A DNA stretch of 64,000 nt from Neodontobutis hainanensis (Eukaryota; Chordata; Actinopteri; Gobiiformes; Odontobutidae), in assembly GCA_024349245.1 (NCBI GenBank), contig JALDNG010000016.1, forward strand, positions 3,286,001 to 3,350,000. Direction: 5' to 3'. Shown piece by piece: positions 45,450-58,850 of this stretch. Position 1 is the first letter of the stretch, and each line of letters opens with the position of its first letter. A program made the translations under genes and the position numbers. The notes beneath the pieces were generated by a model. That model had not been told where the DNA came from. It made no database searches and worked only from the letters and a program-made list of their open reading frames with translations.

Positions 45450-48400
45450 TTAGCGTCCCACACTGATGTTGCAGGTCTTGCAGCTGGGATCCTTCTTGGC
45501 GTTTACCGTGGACAAACTCATCAGTTGGTGCCCACTGATCTCAGCCACCTTTCCCACTGCCAGGTCTATCGGCTCGGTGTAGATGACCTCTAGGATGACG
45601 TCCTGTGCATGGTGGAACACCAACCGACCATCATCTGCTTCACTCTGCTTGCAGGTCAGGAAGCGGTTGTCAGTGATGTCCAGTGCGGGGAGCCTCTGCT
45701 TACAGAAGTCATCGCCTCTGGAGCCTTTAGGTGCCAGGACGAGGATAACATAGTGGTAGGCCGTGTACATGCAGTAGAAGTCCCCAAAGTACAGGTTGGT
45801 GTCTGGGTTGAACAGGGTGTCTGCCTGGACTTCAAATCTGTGGCGGCCGTAGGGGGAGTCCTGTGGGGGTTTGCCCGTGTTGAACTCTGTATTACAGCTG
45901 AAGAAGATTCCCTCCAATTTACCGCTGATGGGAGAGCCGTGACTGCCACTGTTGTCCTTCACTGACGGGCGCATTCGGTTCTCCTCTACCTCTCTGTAAC
46001 AATGAAAAGGTCAGAGTTTTTCATATGAGTCGTTTTTCATTAGAGCCAAAAGCAAAACATACATTCTTAAGAAAAAATGTACACACATTCTTTACCTTGT
46101 TACAAACACTGTCATGAAACACAATTAACATTTTGTATAAAACAGATTTAGTGCTATTGTTGGAAGTGCAATCCCCATGTGGCAGTACAAACTGGCAGAC
46201 TAAATACCTGCACCACCAGGAAGACTAAATTAATAAGACAATCCTTAAGCATCTCTTCATCATAAACATTTAAATTGAAAGCATGAATTACTCATGAATT
46301 TAAAAAGATTAGAATAAAAGGAAACAACTAAATAAAATAGCTGATATGTAATATGATTGTTCCTTCTGGGGACAAAGCTAAATGATTAACATTGACATGC
46401 AATCAGTGGTTACTTAAAAACAAATGCTTTTTCACCTCCCACACAGGCTATACCACTCATGTACAGTAATGACAGGACTAGAACCGGCCACATGAGGGCG
46501 CAGTGAAACACATGCTCTTTAAGGCAATCATAACAACTCAGCAAAAATAAATGTTTATCTACATGACGTCATTCTGCATGGCTCTAACAAAAGAGAGGTA
46601 GCATAGTGGGCAGTTAAGCTTTTTTATTTCCTCAGAAGAAGAAGAAAAAAAAAACGAACAGGCCCACTGCAGAGGAGGGAAAACACATCCGCGCAACCTG
46701 TAACAAATATAAAAGCAGCTTCTCCAGAGATTTCCTCTCTCTTTGCTGTTTGTCACACTGTCTTCTCATATCAAAACAAACCCAAAACAGATATGTCTGC
46801 TACATTTTTTTCTCTCTTTTTCCGCTTCATAAACAACTGTCTGCTGTTGTCAGCCAGACTTCCACTAGGTTTCGGCCCTTTGGAGAGAAATAAAGTAGAT
46901 GTAAGGTTGTGTTTTCCACTTGAAGCTAGGTGAGTGAAAGTTTACGGCGAAAAGCCTTTTTGTTTGTCGACAAAAAGCTTTTACAAGACAAGAATTAACA
47001 TATTATAATGACACTAAAACTATTTTCTTTAAAAAGACAAGGAAATTATGTCATCATTTTTATCTCTCAGATTTATGCAATAACATTGAAGGTGAAATAT
47101 CATAGAATACAAAATTAAATATCTCATTTTAAGCAGGTCAAAGCTTACTGTTATATTTTTAATAATTATTTTGTTGTGTATAATAGTAATAAAGCCTACC
47201 TGCAGTGGTCAAAGTATTCCTTGTTCTGGTTTCTATAGAAGACAGAGAAAGGCAGCATGCGTCCAGCGATGACCTCTGCTTTCTCAAGCAGCTGGTTTAG
47301 ATGTACTGGGGAATAGTCTGCAAAACGCAACACAATAAAATGCATTAGGAGCAGAGGAGCTGAAATCTGTATTATCTTTTGTGAAGATTCAATGGCATGA
47401 ATTAAAAGATTATGAGCAATGGACTCAAGGTGGTAACAGTATGAAAACGTTTTAATAGTAAGCCATCTCTTAGTGCTTTCCTATTTTGGGAGTTACTATT
47501 TGTTTGCTAGTCTGTTGGCAAGATTTAACTAAGGATGTGATTAACACAATAAAAATCCAGATCTGCTGGAGTCACGGTTTTGATAATGTTATCTTGAGAG
47601 CTTAATGAAAAAACCAAGACAAAAACAAAACACATTTGTACATTGATGAGTAAGGGTATTCTTCAATATGACTCACAGCTCAAAACAGTAAAGATGCCAA
47701 GGAAATCTGGCTTCCTACTCCAGCTTTGGTACAAACCTATATATAAAATTGTATTCTAATCTCCAAGCTATAGCACTATTGCTTATCGCTGCATATGTAA
47801 TACCCTTAAACCAACCGGTGCTTTCATGCTGCTCTTAAAGGAACTTTGCAGAAGTGCATTTTTAAAGGACCTCATTATGACTTTGCAGGAGCATAATGAA
47901 GTCACTGCGGTTGTGAAGATCAGATGAATTTTTGAGCATTACACCTACCTATCGCCTTCATCAGTCCCTTCTCCTTTCTCCATTTCTGCTGCTTCTCCTT
48001 CTCTGTCTTTCTCTGATAGATCTTGGCTTCCACTTCATCACATGCTCATATCTCCCCTCCCCCACTAAGCCTGTAGCCAGTAATGTTGAACTTATTGACC
48101 TCTGCATCTTTCCTTTAATCCTTTATTTTACCCCTCCTCCATCCCTCCATCCATCTTCTTCCTCTGAATTTAGATTAGCCTTTTTGCCCCATGTGTTTGT
48201 ATTCGGTTGAGTGAAACTCACCAGCTGTGCAAAACTCGATGATCTCGCTCCACTCGGACACGGCGTAGTCTCCGTCGCTCTGTTTGGACGCGGTCTGTAC
48301 AGCCACTGTGTAGTCTGTGCGTGGACTCAGGAACCAGTGACCCCTCACTGTCATGGGCAGGGGCACAGCCTTGGCCACCAGTTTAGTGGGAACGTCCTGG

Positions 48401-51400
48401 CAAAATAGGAGGGTTAGAGCTCTTAACTTACATACCTGTAGCTTTTACACACAATGATGCAATTAGATGCAGTAAATGTCTATGTCAGGTGTATGTTATT
48501 TTTTGTAAGTTATATAGATTATACACTATTATATACTATGAACCCTTTGATGAGAACGATGAGGTTAGTGGTCACCTGACAAACAATCTGAGAGCATTTC
48601 TCCAGACACTATCCAGGCGATTCACACTCTCAGCTTGAGCCTTAACCGTGGTCTCTTCTGTTTTTTCTGTTTTGGTAAATAATGTATTTATTTTAAGGTG
48701 TTGGTGTGAACCCATATAGGTGACAAACTACCCATGTGCTTTTGTTGCTTGATAACTATTTTGTGCATCCCTAAGCCCTGCCTGAGCCTCAGTGGGCTTT
48801 AGCTGTTCATTGATTGGAGAGCGAGCTTTTGCCTAGCAACAAACTGCACAGCACAGTAAAAATCAACCTACTCGTGAGAGGTCTCCTGCAGTAAAGGAAG
48901 CAAAGGACAAGCAGACCCCCAGCCAGACTAGAGCACCCAGGAAGTGGCTGATAAAATAAAGGATATTGATTTACGGACTATCAACTTAAAAGATGCTTTG
49001 CACCTCTGCCTGCTGTTGGCGCTGGGCAGTGTGACATATTACCGTGTCACAGTTACAGACCCAGAAGAAAACGTATTGTGTATTAACGTTTGTAACAAGG
49101 ATGCAATGTCACTGCTTCAATAACACCTATCTCTCTTACCTAAACAGTTTTCTATACTTCCTCTTGACCTTTCTTTCTGAAGCACTATTCAGTGTAAGGC
49201 CAACAAGAGGCCCACTGGTGAGTCATCCCGTGGAGCGCACATGGCCAATACCTTGTGTTTGAACTTGTTGGAGTTCTTGTTCTCCTTCTTGTTCAGGTCG
49301 ATGAAATAGTGCGTGATGCGCTCTTTGCTGCGCGCCTCCATGTCCCAGCAGATCTTGAAGGAGTCACAGGTGATGTTACTGATCTTGATATTCTGTGGAA
49401 CAGGGAGCTCCTCCACCTCCGAGATACTGCCGTCCTGGGACTTACCTGTTGCAAGGGAAAAGATACTATTTAGAAAAAGATAGATACAAAAAGACCATTA
49501 GTAACCACAAAGTTGTTGGATGTTTGTAGATGGTTTGTGCTTCAAGAGCAATTTAAAGGCAACTGCGGTGCTGCTGACCATTCTGCTACTACACATCTGC
49601 AAGGTAATTTGAGTTTTTCTTTTTTCCAACCTCAGATGGTTATTTTGCTTCTATTACAAAACTGTCAACCCAAGATGCCCGCAGAACTCGAAATTACAAT
49701 TCACTGTGATGTTAACAGCTCCTCAGAGAATACTTGTCTGTAATGACAAATGTTTAAACAAGACATACTGTAGGTTGAACAATACAGAAGCTCATGACTC
49801 CAGCTAGTGGTACAAAATGGTATAACAAACTTCCAGGGAAGGCACATTTTGAGTTTTCTGTTGATGTCTTTGTTGATGAAGCATATAAGTATACCGTCAA
49901 GGGTGATATTTCTTAACATTCATAAAGTTGTTTTTGCAGAATATGCTGTTCAACTTGTAACTTGTAAACTATTCAAGGGACCCAAGGTACAATAGCATGT
50001 ACAATCACAATACTGAGCACTGTAAACTGGACAATATGGTATCTATAGGAACAAATGGAGGCTGTTAAGTCACAGCTTGCATCTGTACAGTCCCTCAGGA
50101 TCATCCTTCTAGTCTGGTCTTGACCGAAAGCCATTGTAGCACTGCAGATGTTCATCCCGAAGCCTCTGTGTTATTATTCCACAGACAGAGCGTGGAGCTG
50201 GCACCGTACAGTACAGCAGTGCATCCACTATATTCACTCTGACAAAGCACTGCCTGCGCGCCTCACTACCACCATATATGTTGCCATAGAAACACATCAG
50301 CCTTTCAACACACATACATGCAAACACATGCCATCAGCTTCCTAGAGCATATGAGGCATTAAATATTTCAATCGCCGCCATTTAAATCTCATCTTAGCCT
50401 GAGATGAATCCATTTATAATCATCAACAACGATTTACTACAGCACCAGAAACAGTAACCATAGTGATAATGAAACATGAGACAAAGTGAACAAAAGGCCA
50501 ATGAAAATGTCAAAACATGTTTCAATAAGAGCTTTGTACAATTAGGTTGAATATAGGCTCTGCGTCACAACCAAGAGCCGCCCATATTGGCACGGGCAAC
50601 AATGTGTTTCTGTGCGCGCTCGGCCGTTCCAAAACGCCGGAATGAGTGAAACAGAGGAATGCAGAATTCGGGAGTAATGCACAATCTGGATGCTGACTGG
50701 AAAGAGTGCAACAATGGCAGGAGCAGCAGAGCATGGGACGTCCATCTCCACTCATCAGAGAGAGAGCAGATAAAAGAGTAGGCCATAATTGGGCTGCTAT
50801 TTGAACTCTCATCCTATGACTGCACTATATTTAGAGATTTAGGTCGTAAAGTTCAATTTCTGTACATAATGCAAAATGCAAAATGGATTTGAGCAAATTT
50901 AATGAGCTTTTAATGACATTCTCACACAGAAGACTTGTTGCAGTGTTTTTTACTTTTGCACATCAAAGTTACATAGTGTGGCTTTACTACTACTGTACTA
51001 CTATTTTTATCGATTGGAAAATTGTCAAATACCTCAGCATAATGTTTAAATATGCTAATTGTATGACCAAAATACTACGTTAAATGCACTGATGATGTGA
51101 GGCTAAATGGGAAAAATGTGCAGCAAGTGCTCGTCAATAGTGCTTGCAATTAACGTCCTCCTATTGGGATTAAACACAATTACAAAGTCCTTTTAACCCT
51201 TGGTGGTCTCTTCATCTGGGTCCCTTGGACACCAAAAAAATAATATTTTAAAGATTGGCATAGAAATATTATGTATCAAGATATTCTTTTCTTAATTTTT
51301 TTTTTATGAATGCCATTATTAACTGAATTTGTAAGCCCTTAAATGCCAATTTTAGTTATTAAAATATCTTTGTTTATGTTTTTAGGAAAAAATAACAAAA

Positions 51401-54400
51401 CTTAACAAACAAACACAAAAAGTTGATTTAGTTCCCCATCCCATAAATGCAAGTTCAATTTTTGGAGGGTTTATCATCCAAGTCTGGGCGTGTCCAAAAC
51501 ATTATCTCATATTATATATACAGAATTATTACAAAATGTTTTTCCATGGGTCCCTAGGACACTCAGAATGTTTAATGGATGCCATAGAAACATGAAGGGA
51601 TTTCAAAACCAGGGAATTAAACATATAAATAAATAAACTTTCAGTTGTAGAGAATAGAATAAATGTATTTCGAATGGTCAACGGCACAAAAATATTTTTT
51701 TAAAGAATATGAAAGGCTTGAAAAAAAAGAAAATTATGAAAAGATTTTACTCACCCCAAAATACACAACCTGGCCAATTTGTATGCCATTTCCATCAACA
51801 CAGCCACAACCCATAAAATAAACCAAAAATGTCCAGAGACCCAAGAGGGTTAAGGCACACTCTTACAGTAATTATATATTGCTAAAGCCCTAACTGTTCA
51901 ATTCTATTCAGTCTCTGCAAATATACTGTATTTCACTATTGGAAGTTGCTTACTCAGTACTGTTTAAGTGGGTAAAATACATCTCATTAACCTCCAGAGC
52001 TGATCTGGGTTCAGACTGAGAGGATCAACAGAGGACCTGACAGGACTGGGCAGACCTCTGACACACTAGACTGAGTCAGCACAGGACCACAGTGAGGCCA
52101 GCACTACAACTCTCCTTCTCAAAATGAACATCGCTGACCTGTAAGAAAACTAAAGATGAGGCCTGCTGCCATTTTCTCAGATCTGAGACAGGGAAAGATG
52201 AAATACACCTGAAAACAGTGAAACCTTCAGATTCTCCTGCTTTTTGTCAAAATAAGTTCATAGAGTTGCTAAATTATTCACGTGTTTTCAAATCTTTATC
52301 AATGTGACTTTTCAACTTTGTCCTTTTTTAATTATTACTAATTTAATGAGCAACACTGTAAACTCATTTTTGAATGATTGTGTTGTTTTAAGCACAGCAG
52401 CATCTTTGTCTTGTGCCTAGAGGCTATAGATCAAGGGCTGCTGGTGGTGCTGATGCAGCTGTCGTTTCATCAAAAGCTCATCTCATTAACCTGCAAATGG
52501 AGGTTTTACACCGACACTGTAAAGCTGTCTGAATGCAGAGTCAGATGTCACCTAACTGTTTTGTCGGCTTATTGAGGGAATCCTTATTACAATGCATGTT
52601 TCAAAAGAAAGACAAAATTATAAAAGAACATCAATGTAAACCTACATATTTCAATTCAAATCCAGACATACTGTACACTGTGCCAGAGTTACTCGTTCGA
52701 GAACAGGCTTCGTTGAATCCTTGGGGATTCAGGGAACTCAGGATGAAAGATGGAGGCAGGTAAGCCATGCAGGATGAAGGTCAGGTAAACCAGGAGATAG
52801 TAAAAGCTTTGCAAAACCCTCACGGGAGGCCTCAACCCTCAGTTACACCCAAATGGCTGAGTTAGTCCTGTTTTCTCTGATCTGTAAAAAATTGCACAAT
52901 GTACCGTCTATTTTAGATTCTGTAATTGAAGCAGTGTACATAATACAACCTGCTTCTTGTATACAGTATTCTCACAAATAAGCATTATCTGTCGACTCAT
53001 TCCGATCCTTTTAAACCTATCAAATAGACCTATTGGGTTCTGCCCTTTTACTCAGCATGCAGTCTGATGCACAGGAAGGTAACAGATGCAGCAGGATCAA
53101 TACAAACCTTGTTAACATGCATACACGGGGACCACCTAATGGCTTTCTGTGGTTGGATCTGTTACACTCTCACCTGGACTCACTTTGTTGTATTTTATCA
53201 AAGTTTAGCCAAGACAAAGATGGTTACTTTTGAATTTGTCATCTTTTGTCAAATGATTAAAATGTCTAGACTAAGCTAGACTCGTCTCATGTCTAAATTT
53301 GAACTTGTTAGACATGAGCTCAGCACACAGCACTCAATAAATGTCGACACTCTCGGCCTTCGGAAAATCACGCCTTTGTTCTTGTCAGCACACAGGCCTG
53401 GGTGAGACGGAGAGCACGCTGTGAGTGGAAAAAAAATACGCCAGTGGAGAGGCATCTTTGTGTAAAGCAGCGAGAGACAAACAATGTGCTGTTCACCCGC
53501 AACTTAGTGTCCCGCCCTTTTTTTTTCTTACTTTCTTTGTTTTTTCTTTTACATCAATAGGATCCTAATGTCCACACAAAAGCATAACTTAGTTGATTTC
53601 TAATCTGTACTGAATCATAAATCTAAAAATGCACACTGATAATATGACTTTTTTCTTGGGGTTAATACAATTTTCTTGGCACATGGACAACCATAACATC
53701 CAGTGCAGCTCATGTATATTGCATATGATTAAATATTTCCAATATCTTAAAATGCATTGATGATGTTATTAATGTTTTGTGTTTTTCTACAAATCCCTGC
53801 CAGCACAGTCATGGCACAGCTGTTCACATGACCAAACATCATGCTTGCTTACTCAGACATCGCTCAAGTTCCACCTGCAGCTCCTTCATGTGATCTCCAT
53901 TAGTGCAGTTTAAAAAGTATCTCGTACACAGTTTACACAGTACACACAATATATTTCTAAAACTGCTGTTTTGCAATGTCTTCAGATCCCCCTCTCTAGC
54001 TCGTAGTTTTGAACAAATGAAAAGAAAAATAAGTCTTCTGTGTGTTGCAGCACAAAGTGATTTGTGAAACAATGCCTTTGTTTCGTGGTAATCTGAAAGT
54101 AAAACACACCAAGAGGAAGTGCGTGATCTGTTGACATTCTCCATCAGCAGCATTAGTCGGCTGTATCCGTTGTAGGTGGAGCATGTCCAAATGGCACTCA
54201 TTAGTCATGCCAACTTAATTATATCAGCAAGGTCAACACCAAGAACCTGCACTTGCACTGTTTATTCTGTTACCCCACTAAAAATTACTGACTCAACTCA
54301 AACGTATGGACATAGCTGTGATGTCCAATTCATGAGCGCAGATTTTTTTTCCATTTCCCCACACAGCATCTTTCTTTGCCTAAACATGAAGATTTAACTG

Positions 54401-56557
54401 AACCGTTAAAGCAACAACTTGTTCTACACTCTGCCCTTTGTGCATTCAGACACTCCAGCACACTGACACACAGTCCTCAGTGGGTCGGAGAGAGCTCTCT
54501 TTCCCACAGATGCTCCCTGAATTTCCATTTGCTGCCTCAGCACAGGCACGTAAACCTCTCATGCTGGCAATTAAATATTAATGCATTTAGGAGATAAATT
54601 TAGAAAGCAAAGTGAAATTAATACGAGGTGTGCCAACACACGTATTGACCAGATATTAGAAAATATTTCCAAGAAGCATGCACTGTACAGTGTTTTATCG
54701 AAGGGTGGGGCTTGGAAATGTAACACAAACCCAATGTGGGCAGGATTCTATGTAATACATTGCTGCAGGAAAACTTTTTGAAGGTCAAAATCACAGAAGT
54801 GTTCAAAAAGATTATGTTAAGGCTCAACCATTGATTAACGATCGGACACTTGGTCAGTTATTACTAATATTTCAATTTGAACTAAATTATTCAAAAAAAA
54901 TAAAAATACAAACGGTCACAAAGTCTAACAACATATTAGTTACATTACAAACTCAGTCAATCTGAAATAATGCAACAATTATATATACATATTTTTTGTT
55001 TATTTTAGAGAAGGGTGCCATTTTTTTTAAACAAAACTGTCAGGACTCCACTGACCTTCTCACCTCAACAAAACTGACCAAAACCTTTTCAGTTGTGTGT
55101 GATCAGGAAAATCTTTTCAAGTACAGGTCGCCACGCTAGTCCATTATTTAACATCTAAGATACACCGAAGGAAAAGGCCTCTTTAACTCACACTCATAGC
55201 TTTAATCTCTTTTAAATTGATAATATCCACCAATTACTCGGGAAATGAGCACAGAAGGGGGACACTGTGACTGTGTTGCTCCATAAACAGAGCATGTGGG
55301 TGTCTGAAGGACACACAAGCAGTATTTACACTAAGTGTGTTGTCTGCCTGACAAATAGAAAAGTGGCTGTTGTGCTGCCTCGCTGTGCCATTCCCAGTGA
55401 CCCTGCCATAGGAACTCCATTAGAGACGTCCTTGGCTTTATTAAAATGACAGCTTCAGAAGCAGTCCAGCAAAGCACTAAGAGGATATAAACCTTGTCTA
55501 AACGTATTGCATTACACTGTGCCACTCAGAGGGCTATGACACAATGAATGCACTGTGGGCTCCTTCATGAAAACACACCATTGAGTCAAGGATGGCTGAC
55601 CAACCAGTCCTAACCGGCCAGTGCGATAACAACAACACCAACCTGGTAAAACCAAACAGGCCTGACAGGCTCATATCAGCAGGAATAAATTAAAGCGGGG
55701 CTCCTAATTAAGAGCATGGCCATGAGTCTTGGTCTCAGATGTGACATGAGCACGGTGTAATTGCAGAGATGGGTGTGTGTGTGTGTGTGTGGCGGCTACA
55801 TGTGGATCCTGCAGCCATGTTTGAGACTCTCCCCCTAATGAAATGATGACTTGCTTTTTTTTTCATTCTTCCAAAGCATTAAACTGGGGATGAATGTGCT
55901 CGGATAAATATTGCCAGTCCAGTCTGACATTATAAAACTGTCACTGTAAGCTACAGATGAGTGCATTCAGGACTTAGCGAATGGGTGAGGTAGGTAAACT
56001 TGTGAACTGGAGGCTGGAGAGGTGTTAGTAACAGAGAAAGCCTGTCACATTTAAGCTGTTTAGATCTGCAATACATTCTGTACAAGTCTGTACAAGTCTA
56101 TAAGGAACATAAAGGCTGCGTTAAAGGCTGCGGGTCTCTGTCCATGTCTCTGGTGCTGAAATTTAAAAGAAGCACAAGTTCCTCACTTTTTATACTCACC
56201 ACACACTATCTCATGAATGAACAAACCCTTAGTCCACACTGGTGATTTTTAACACACCATCCATGTGTCCACGCACTGAACCTGGCTTCAGCGCTTATTC
56301 CTTCTGAACATGCACAATGAGGGTGCAACGTGCAGCTAAAGCCAATGACAGCCCCAGACTGCAGATACAGTCTGACAAAGCGGCCTAATGCGGCTCGCCA
56401 ACACGTGAGCACCGCATTGAAACGTAAAAGACTGTAATACGTGTCGCTTACCGTCTCGTTCGCAAAGCTGTATGGAATCCAGACTTAGATCCTTGATCAT
56501 GCCCTCGCACGGACTTAATGGGCTGCTGAGGTTGTGCGCCAAACCTGGAACCTCCAT
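45450..56557 (-). CDS. phyhipl: Phytanoyl-CoA 2-hydroxylase-interacting protein-like
   Basis: Complete gene on the minus strand, five coding exons in transcript order: 56557-56452, 49445-49252, 48396-48222, 47317-47200, 45993-45450; 378 aa (human 376). Start MEVPGLAHNLSSPLSPCE aligns with human MEVPRLDHALNSPTSPCE. A fibronectin type III domain spans about residues 47-157 (NIKISNITCDSFKICWDME ... YTVAVQTASK ... SEWSEIIEFCTA). The C-terminal half is the PHYHIP family region, ending CKTCNISVGR as in human. PHYHIP proteins are brain-enriched and bind phytanoyl-CoA hydroxylase; a precise biochemical role for PHYHIPL is not established. Intron 1 is about 7 kb. The gene converges with fam13c, about 0.8 kb apart at the 3' ends. 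Confidence 0.97.
46488..46501 (+). promoter_or_regulatory. Weak CTCF-like motif in phyhipl intron 4
   Basis: CCACATGAGGGCGC keeps the GAGGGCGC half of the CTCF core but has two mismatches in the left half. Confidence 0.2.
51193..51853. mobile_element. Non-autonomous piggyBac-type element (TTAA-flanked)
   Basis: 661 bp bounded by TTAA at both ends (51193-51196 and 51850-51853) with imperfect terminal inverted repeats: CCCTTGGTGGTCTCT at the left, and the complement of the right end is CCCTCTTGGGTCTCTGG. No transposase frame. It is AT-rich inside, with a further internal copy of the GGGTCCCTTGGACAC-like motif at about 51548. It lies in phyhipl intron 1. Confidence 0.65.
55773..55791. repeat. 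(GT)n microsatellite
   Basis: An uninterrupted GT dinucleotide run in phyhipl intron 1. Confidence 0.9.
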
Positions 56558-56790
56558 CTCTGCGGGAAACAGTAGTAACAAATTTCGTCTTTTTAAATAA
56601 CAACGTCCAGTGGATTTGGTGGATGAAGCGACTGACGTTCAGAGAGCAACGAAGAGGAGCAACTGAAGAGAAAGAGCAATGCCCAGTGCTCGTTCTGTCG
56701 CGCGTATAGCTCTCGTCCTCCTGTCTGCGTCCGTCCGGGGTGGTGCGGTTAGTGGCGCGTCAGCACTGAGTCGTCACAAGATCCCAGCTC
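56558..56790 (-). promoter_or_regulatory. phyhipl: phyhipl 5' UTR and CpG-rich promoter region
   Basis: CpG-dense sequence (CGTTCTGTCGCGCG, GTCCGTCCGGGG, TGGCGCGTCAGC) immediately upstream of the minus-strand start codon. No clear TATA box close to a defined start. Confidence 0.45.
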
Positions 56791-58334
56791 CTCTTTAAGA
56801 ATTAAACACACCGCCAAAACATCCAAACACTTTGTTTCCACAGACTATTTGTTAATGTACACATATATATATTTCCTCTGGCGTATGTGCACTCACTGAC
56901 ACGCAGCCACAAGTGTATTTCACTGCAGGACAGAATAGTTGAGCGGATTAGCGCGCAAATTCAATGGCTTCTTCTTTTCCTTCTACCGCCTATTCTTATG
57001 TAATCAGATTAACCCAGTGTTTTCCCCAGGTTATGTCTACTGTACAATCATGTCCGTTTTGTCTTTTTTATTTTTTCCACGTACAGCGTCATCCCACTGT
57101 GGCTCTCACATGCCCTTATTTGGCGAGGTGCAGCCCCTGGCGCGAGGAACGCAGGTGCAAGTGGACGCCTGTATAATGAGCGTGGGGCTGTCACGTTGTA
57201 ATAAATGAATGGGGCACAGACATTGTCTTTGTGTCCAAGATTATATTCCTTTCAATGGCCTCATAACGCCTATCAATTCAACCCAGAGTCTAACGCATTG
57301 TGGATGTGGCCGTGTGCCTCATTATCTCGGGACTCTGCCCTGTTTATCTGCAGCCCACAGTCAGTGACTTAACGTTAAAGGTCAAGTCTAAACGCAAGCA
57401 CAAGTCCATTTTGATCATCATTTCCCCAAGCTGCACAGTCCTCGCCTCTTGCTCCATAGGGAACATTAAAGAGGAGGAGGCGTCACTTTTTATTTGTTTG
57501 CGTTTTTCCTCAGCGCAGTGCCCTGAAGAGAAGGGACAACACTGTTTGTGTATTCAGAGCACAAAGGCTTATGCAGCTGCGCCCATGGGACCTCCAAGTC
57601 CCTCAAAAAGTTCATACTATACAGAAAAATCACAAATACAAGTTTCCCTGTGACATTTTTGAGAATTACGTGATGCCCACTGTTGGATTAGAATGCAGAA
57701 GAATTAAACTTCTGGTAATCTTATAATCGCTGTGGTATTCTGATTGAGTGGAAAACATATTAGATGGTGCACACAGAAGTGAACTGGAGGCCTCAAAGAG
57801 CAATGCTGCACACAGATCACATTTCTCATCAGGGAAATACATGTCATTAAAAGTGAAGGTCAACCTCAGACATCTTTAGAAGGAGAGGCTGCACTTCAAC
57901 ACAATAAACAAGAGGTCCACAATGCATGTACCGTCTTTTATCAACATCTTTATAAAAGGTGGAGCTGAGTAAGGTGCTTTGTGATTCCTAAATAATAACA
58001 ATGTAGTCTGCCTTTAAAATTATTTAACAATGCATAAGGGATATCAACATAAATGTTTTTCTGGTATGTAGGGTCAAGAGTCCTTGTTATGGTGCAGGTG
58101 GTGTTGCTCACAAGTTACAGAATTGTGAAAATCTGTTTAGCAAGACGGATATTCCCACTTTAAAGTTGTGTGTTTGCATTTAGCCCAAACAGCCTACTGC
58201 TTCAATGATCCTGATCCTGAGAACACTAGAACTGGGTCAGGACCCAAAAGTTTCATTTGGGTTGCCAAAAAAAAAAAATGATAAGAATTCAGAAACATAT
58301 TTGTAAAAGACAATGTGCATTTAATGTAGATGGA

Positions 58335-58850
58335 GAACAGGTTCTAGTTGGATTTAGACAGGTTCTAGTTAGATTTGAACAGATTCTAGTTGGATTTAAA
58401 CATATTCTAGTTGGATTGAACATTTTTGTTAGATTTGAACAGGTTCCATTTGGATTTGAACAAGTTCTAGTTGGATTTGAACAGATTGTAAGTGGATTTG
58501 AACAGATTCTAGTTGGATTTAAACATATTCTATATGGATTGAACAATTTTTGTTGGTTTTGAACAGGTTCCATTTGGATTTGAACAGGTTCTAGTTGGAT
58601 TTGAACAGATTCTAGGTGGATTTGAACAGATTCTAGTAGGATTTGAACAGATTATAGGTGGATTTGAACAGATTCTAGTAGGATTTGAACAGATTCTAGG
58701 TGGATTTGAACAGATTCTAGGTGGATTTGAACAGATTCTAGTAGGATTTGAACAGATTCTAGGTGGATTTGAACAGATTCTAGGTGGATTTGAACAGATT
58801 CTAGGTGGATTTGAACAGATACTAGTAGGATTTTGAACAGGTTCTATTAG
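58335..58850. repeat. 21-bp minisatellite with higher-order structure
   Basis: About two dozen copies of a unit like GGATTTGAACAGATTCTAGT, with period 21. The right half is homogeneous (GGTGG and GTAGG variants alternate). The left half contains a longer block repeated after about 124 bp (GGTTCCATTTGG at 58442 and again at 58566). Because 21 is divisible by 3, the units stay open as FEQILVG on plus and NPTRICS on minus, but no start context, splice site or homologue suggests a gene. Confidence 0.9.

Noticed and set aside
45609..45965. Plus-strand open frame over the last phyhipl exon
   Set aside because: The minus strand encodes the clearly conserved PHYHIPL C-terminus; the plus frame is its shadow.
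57300..57653. 117-codon open frame between phyhipl and bicc1
   Set aside because: No family similarity, no promoter or splice support; compatible with chance.
58257..58573. Repetitive proteins FEQILVG... and NPTRICS... as genes
   Set aside because: They arise from a 21-bp minisatellite whose period is a multiple of three. No start context, splice sites or homologues.
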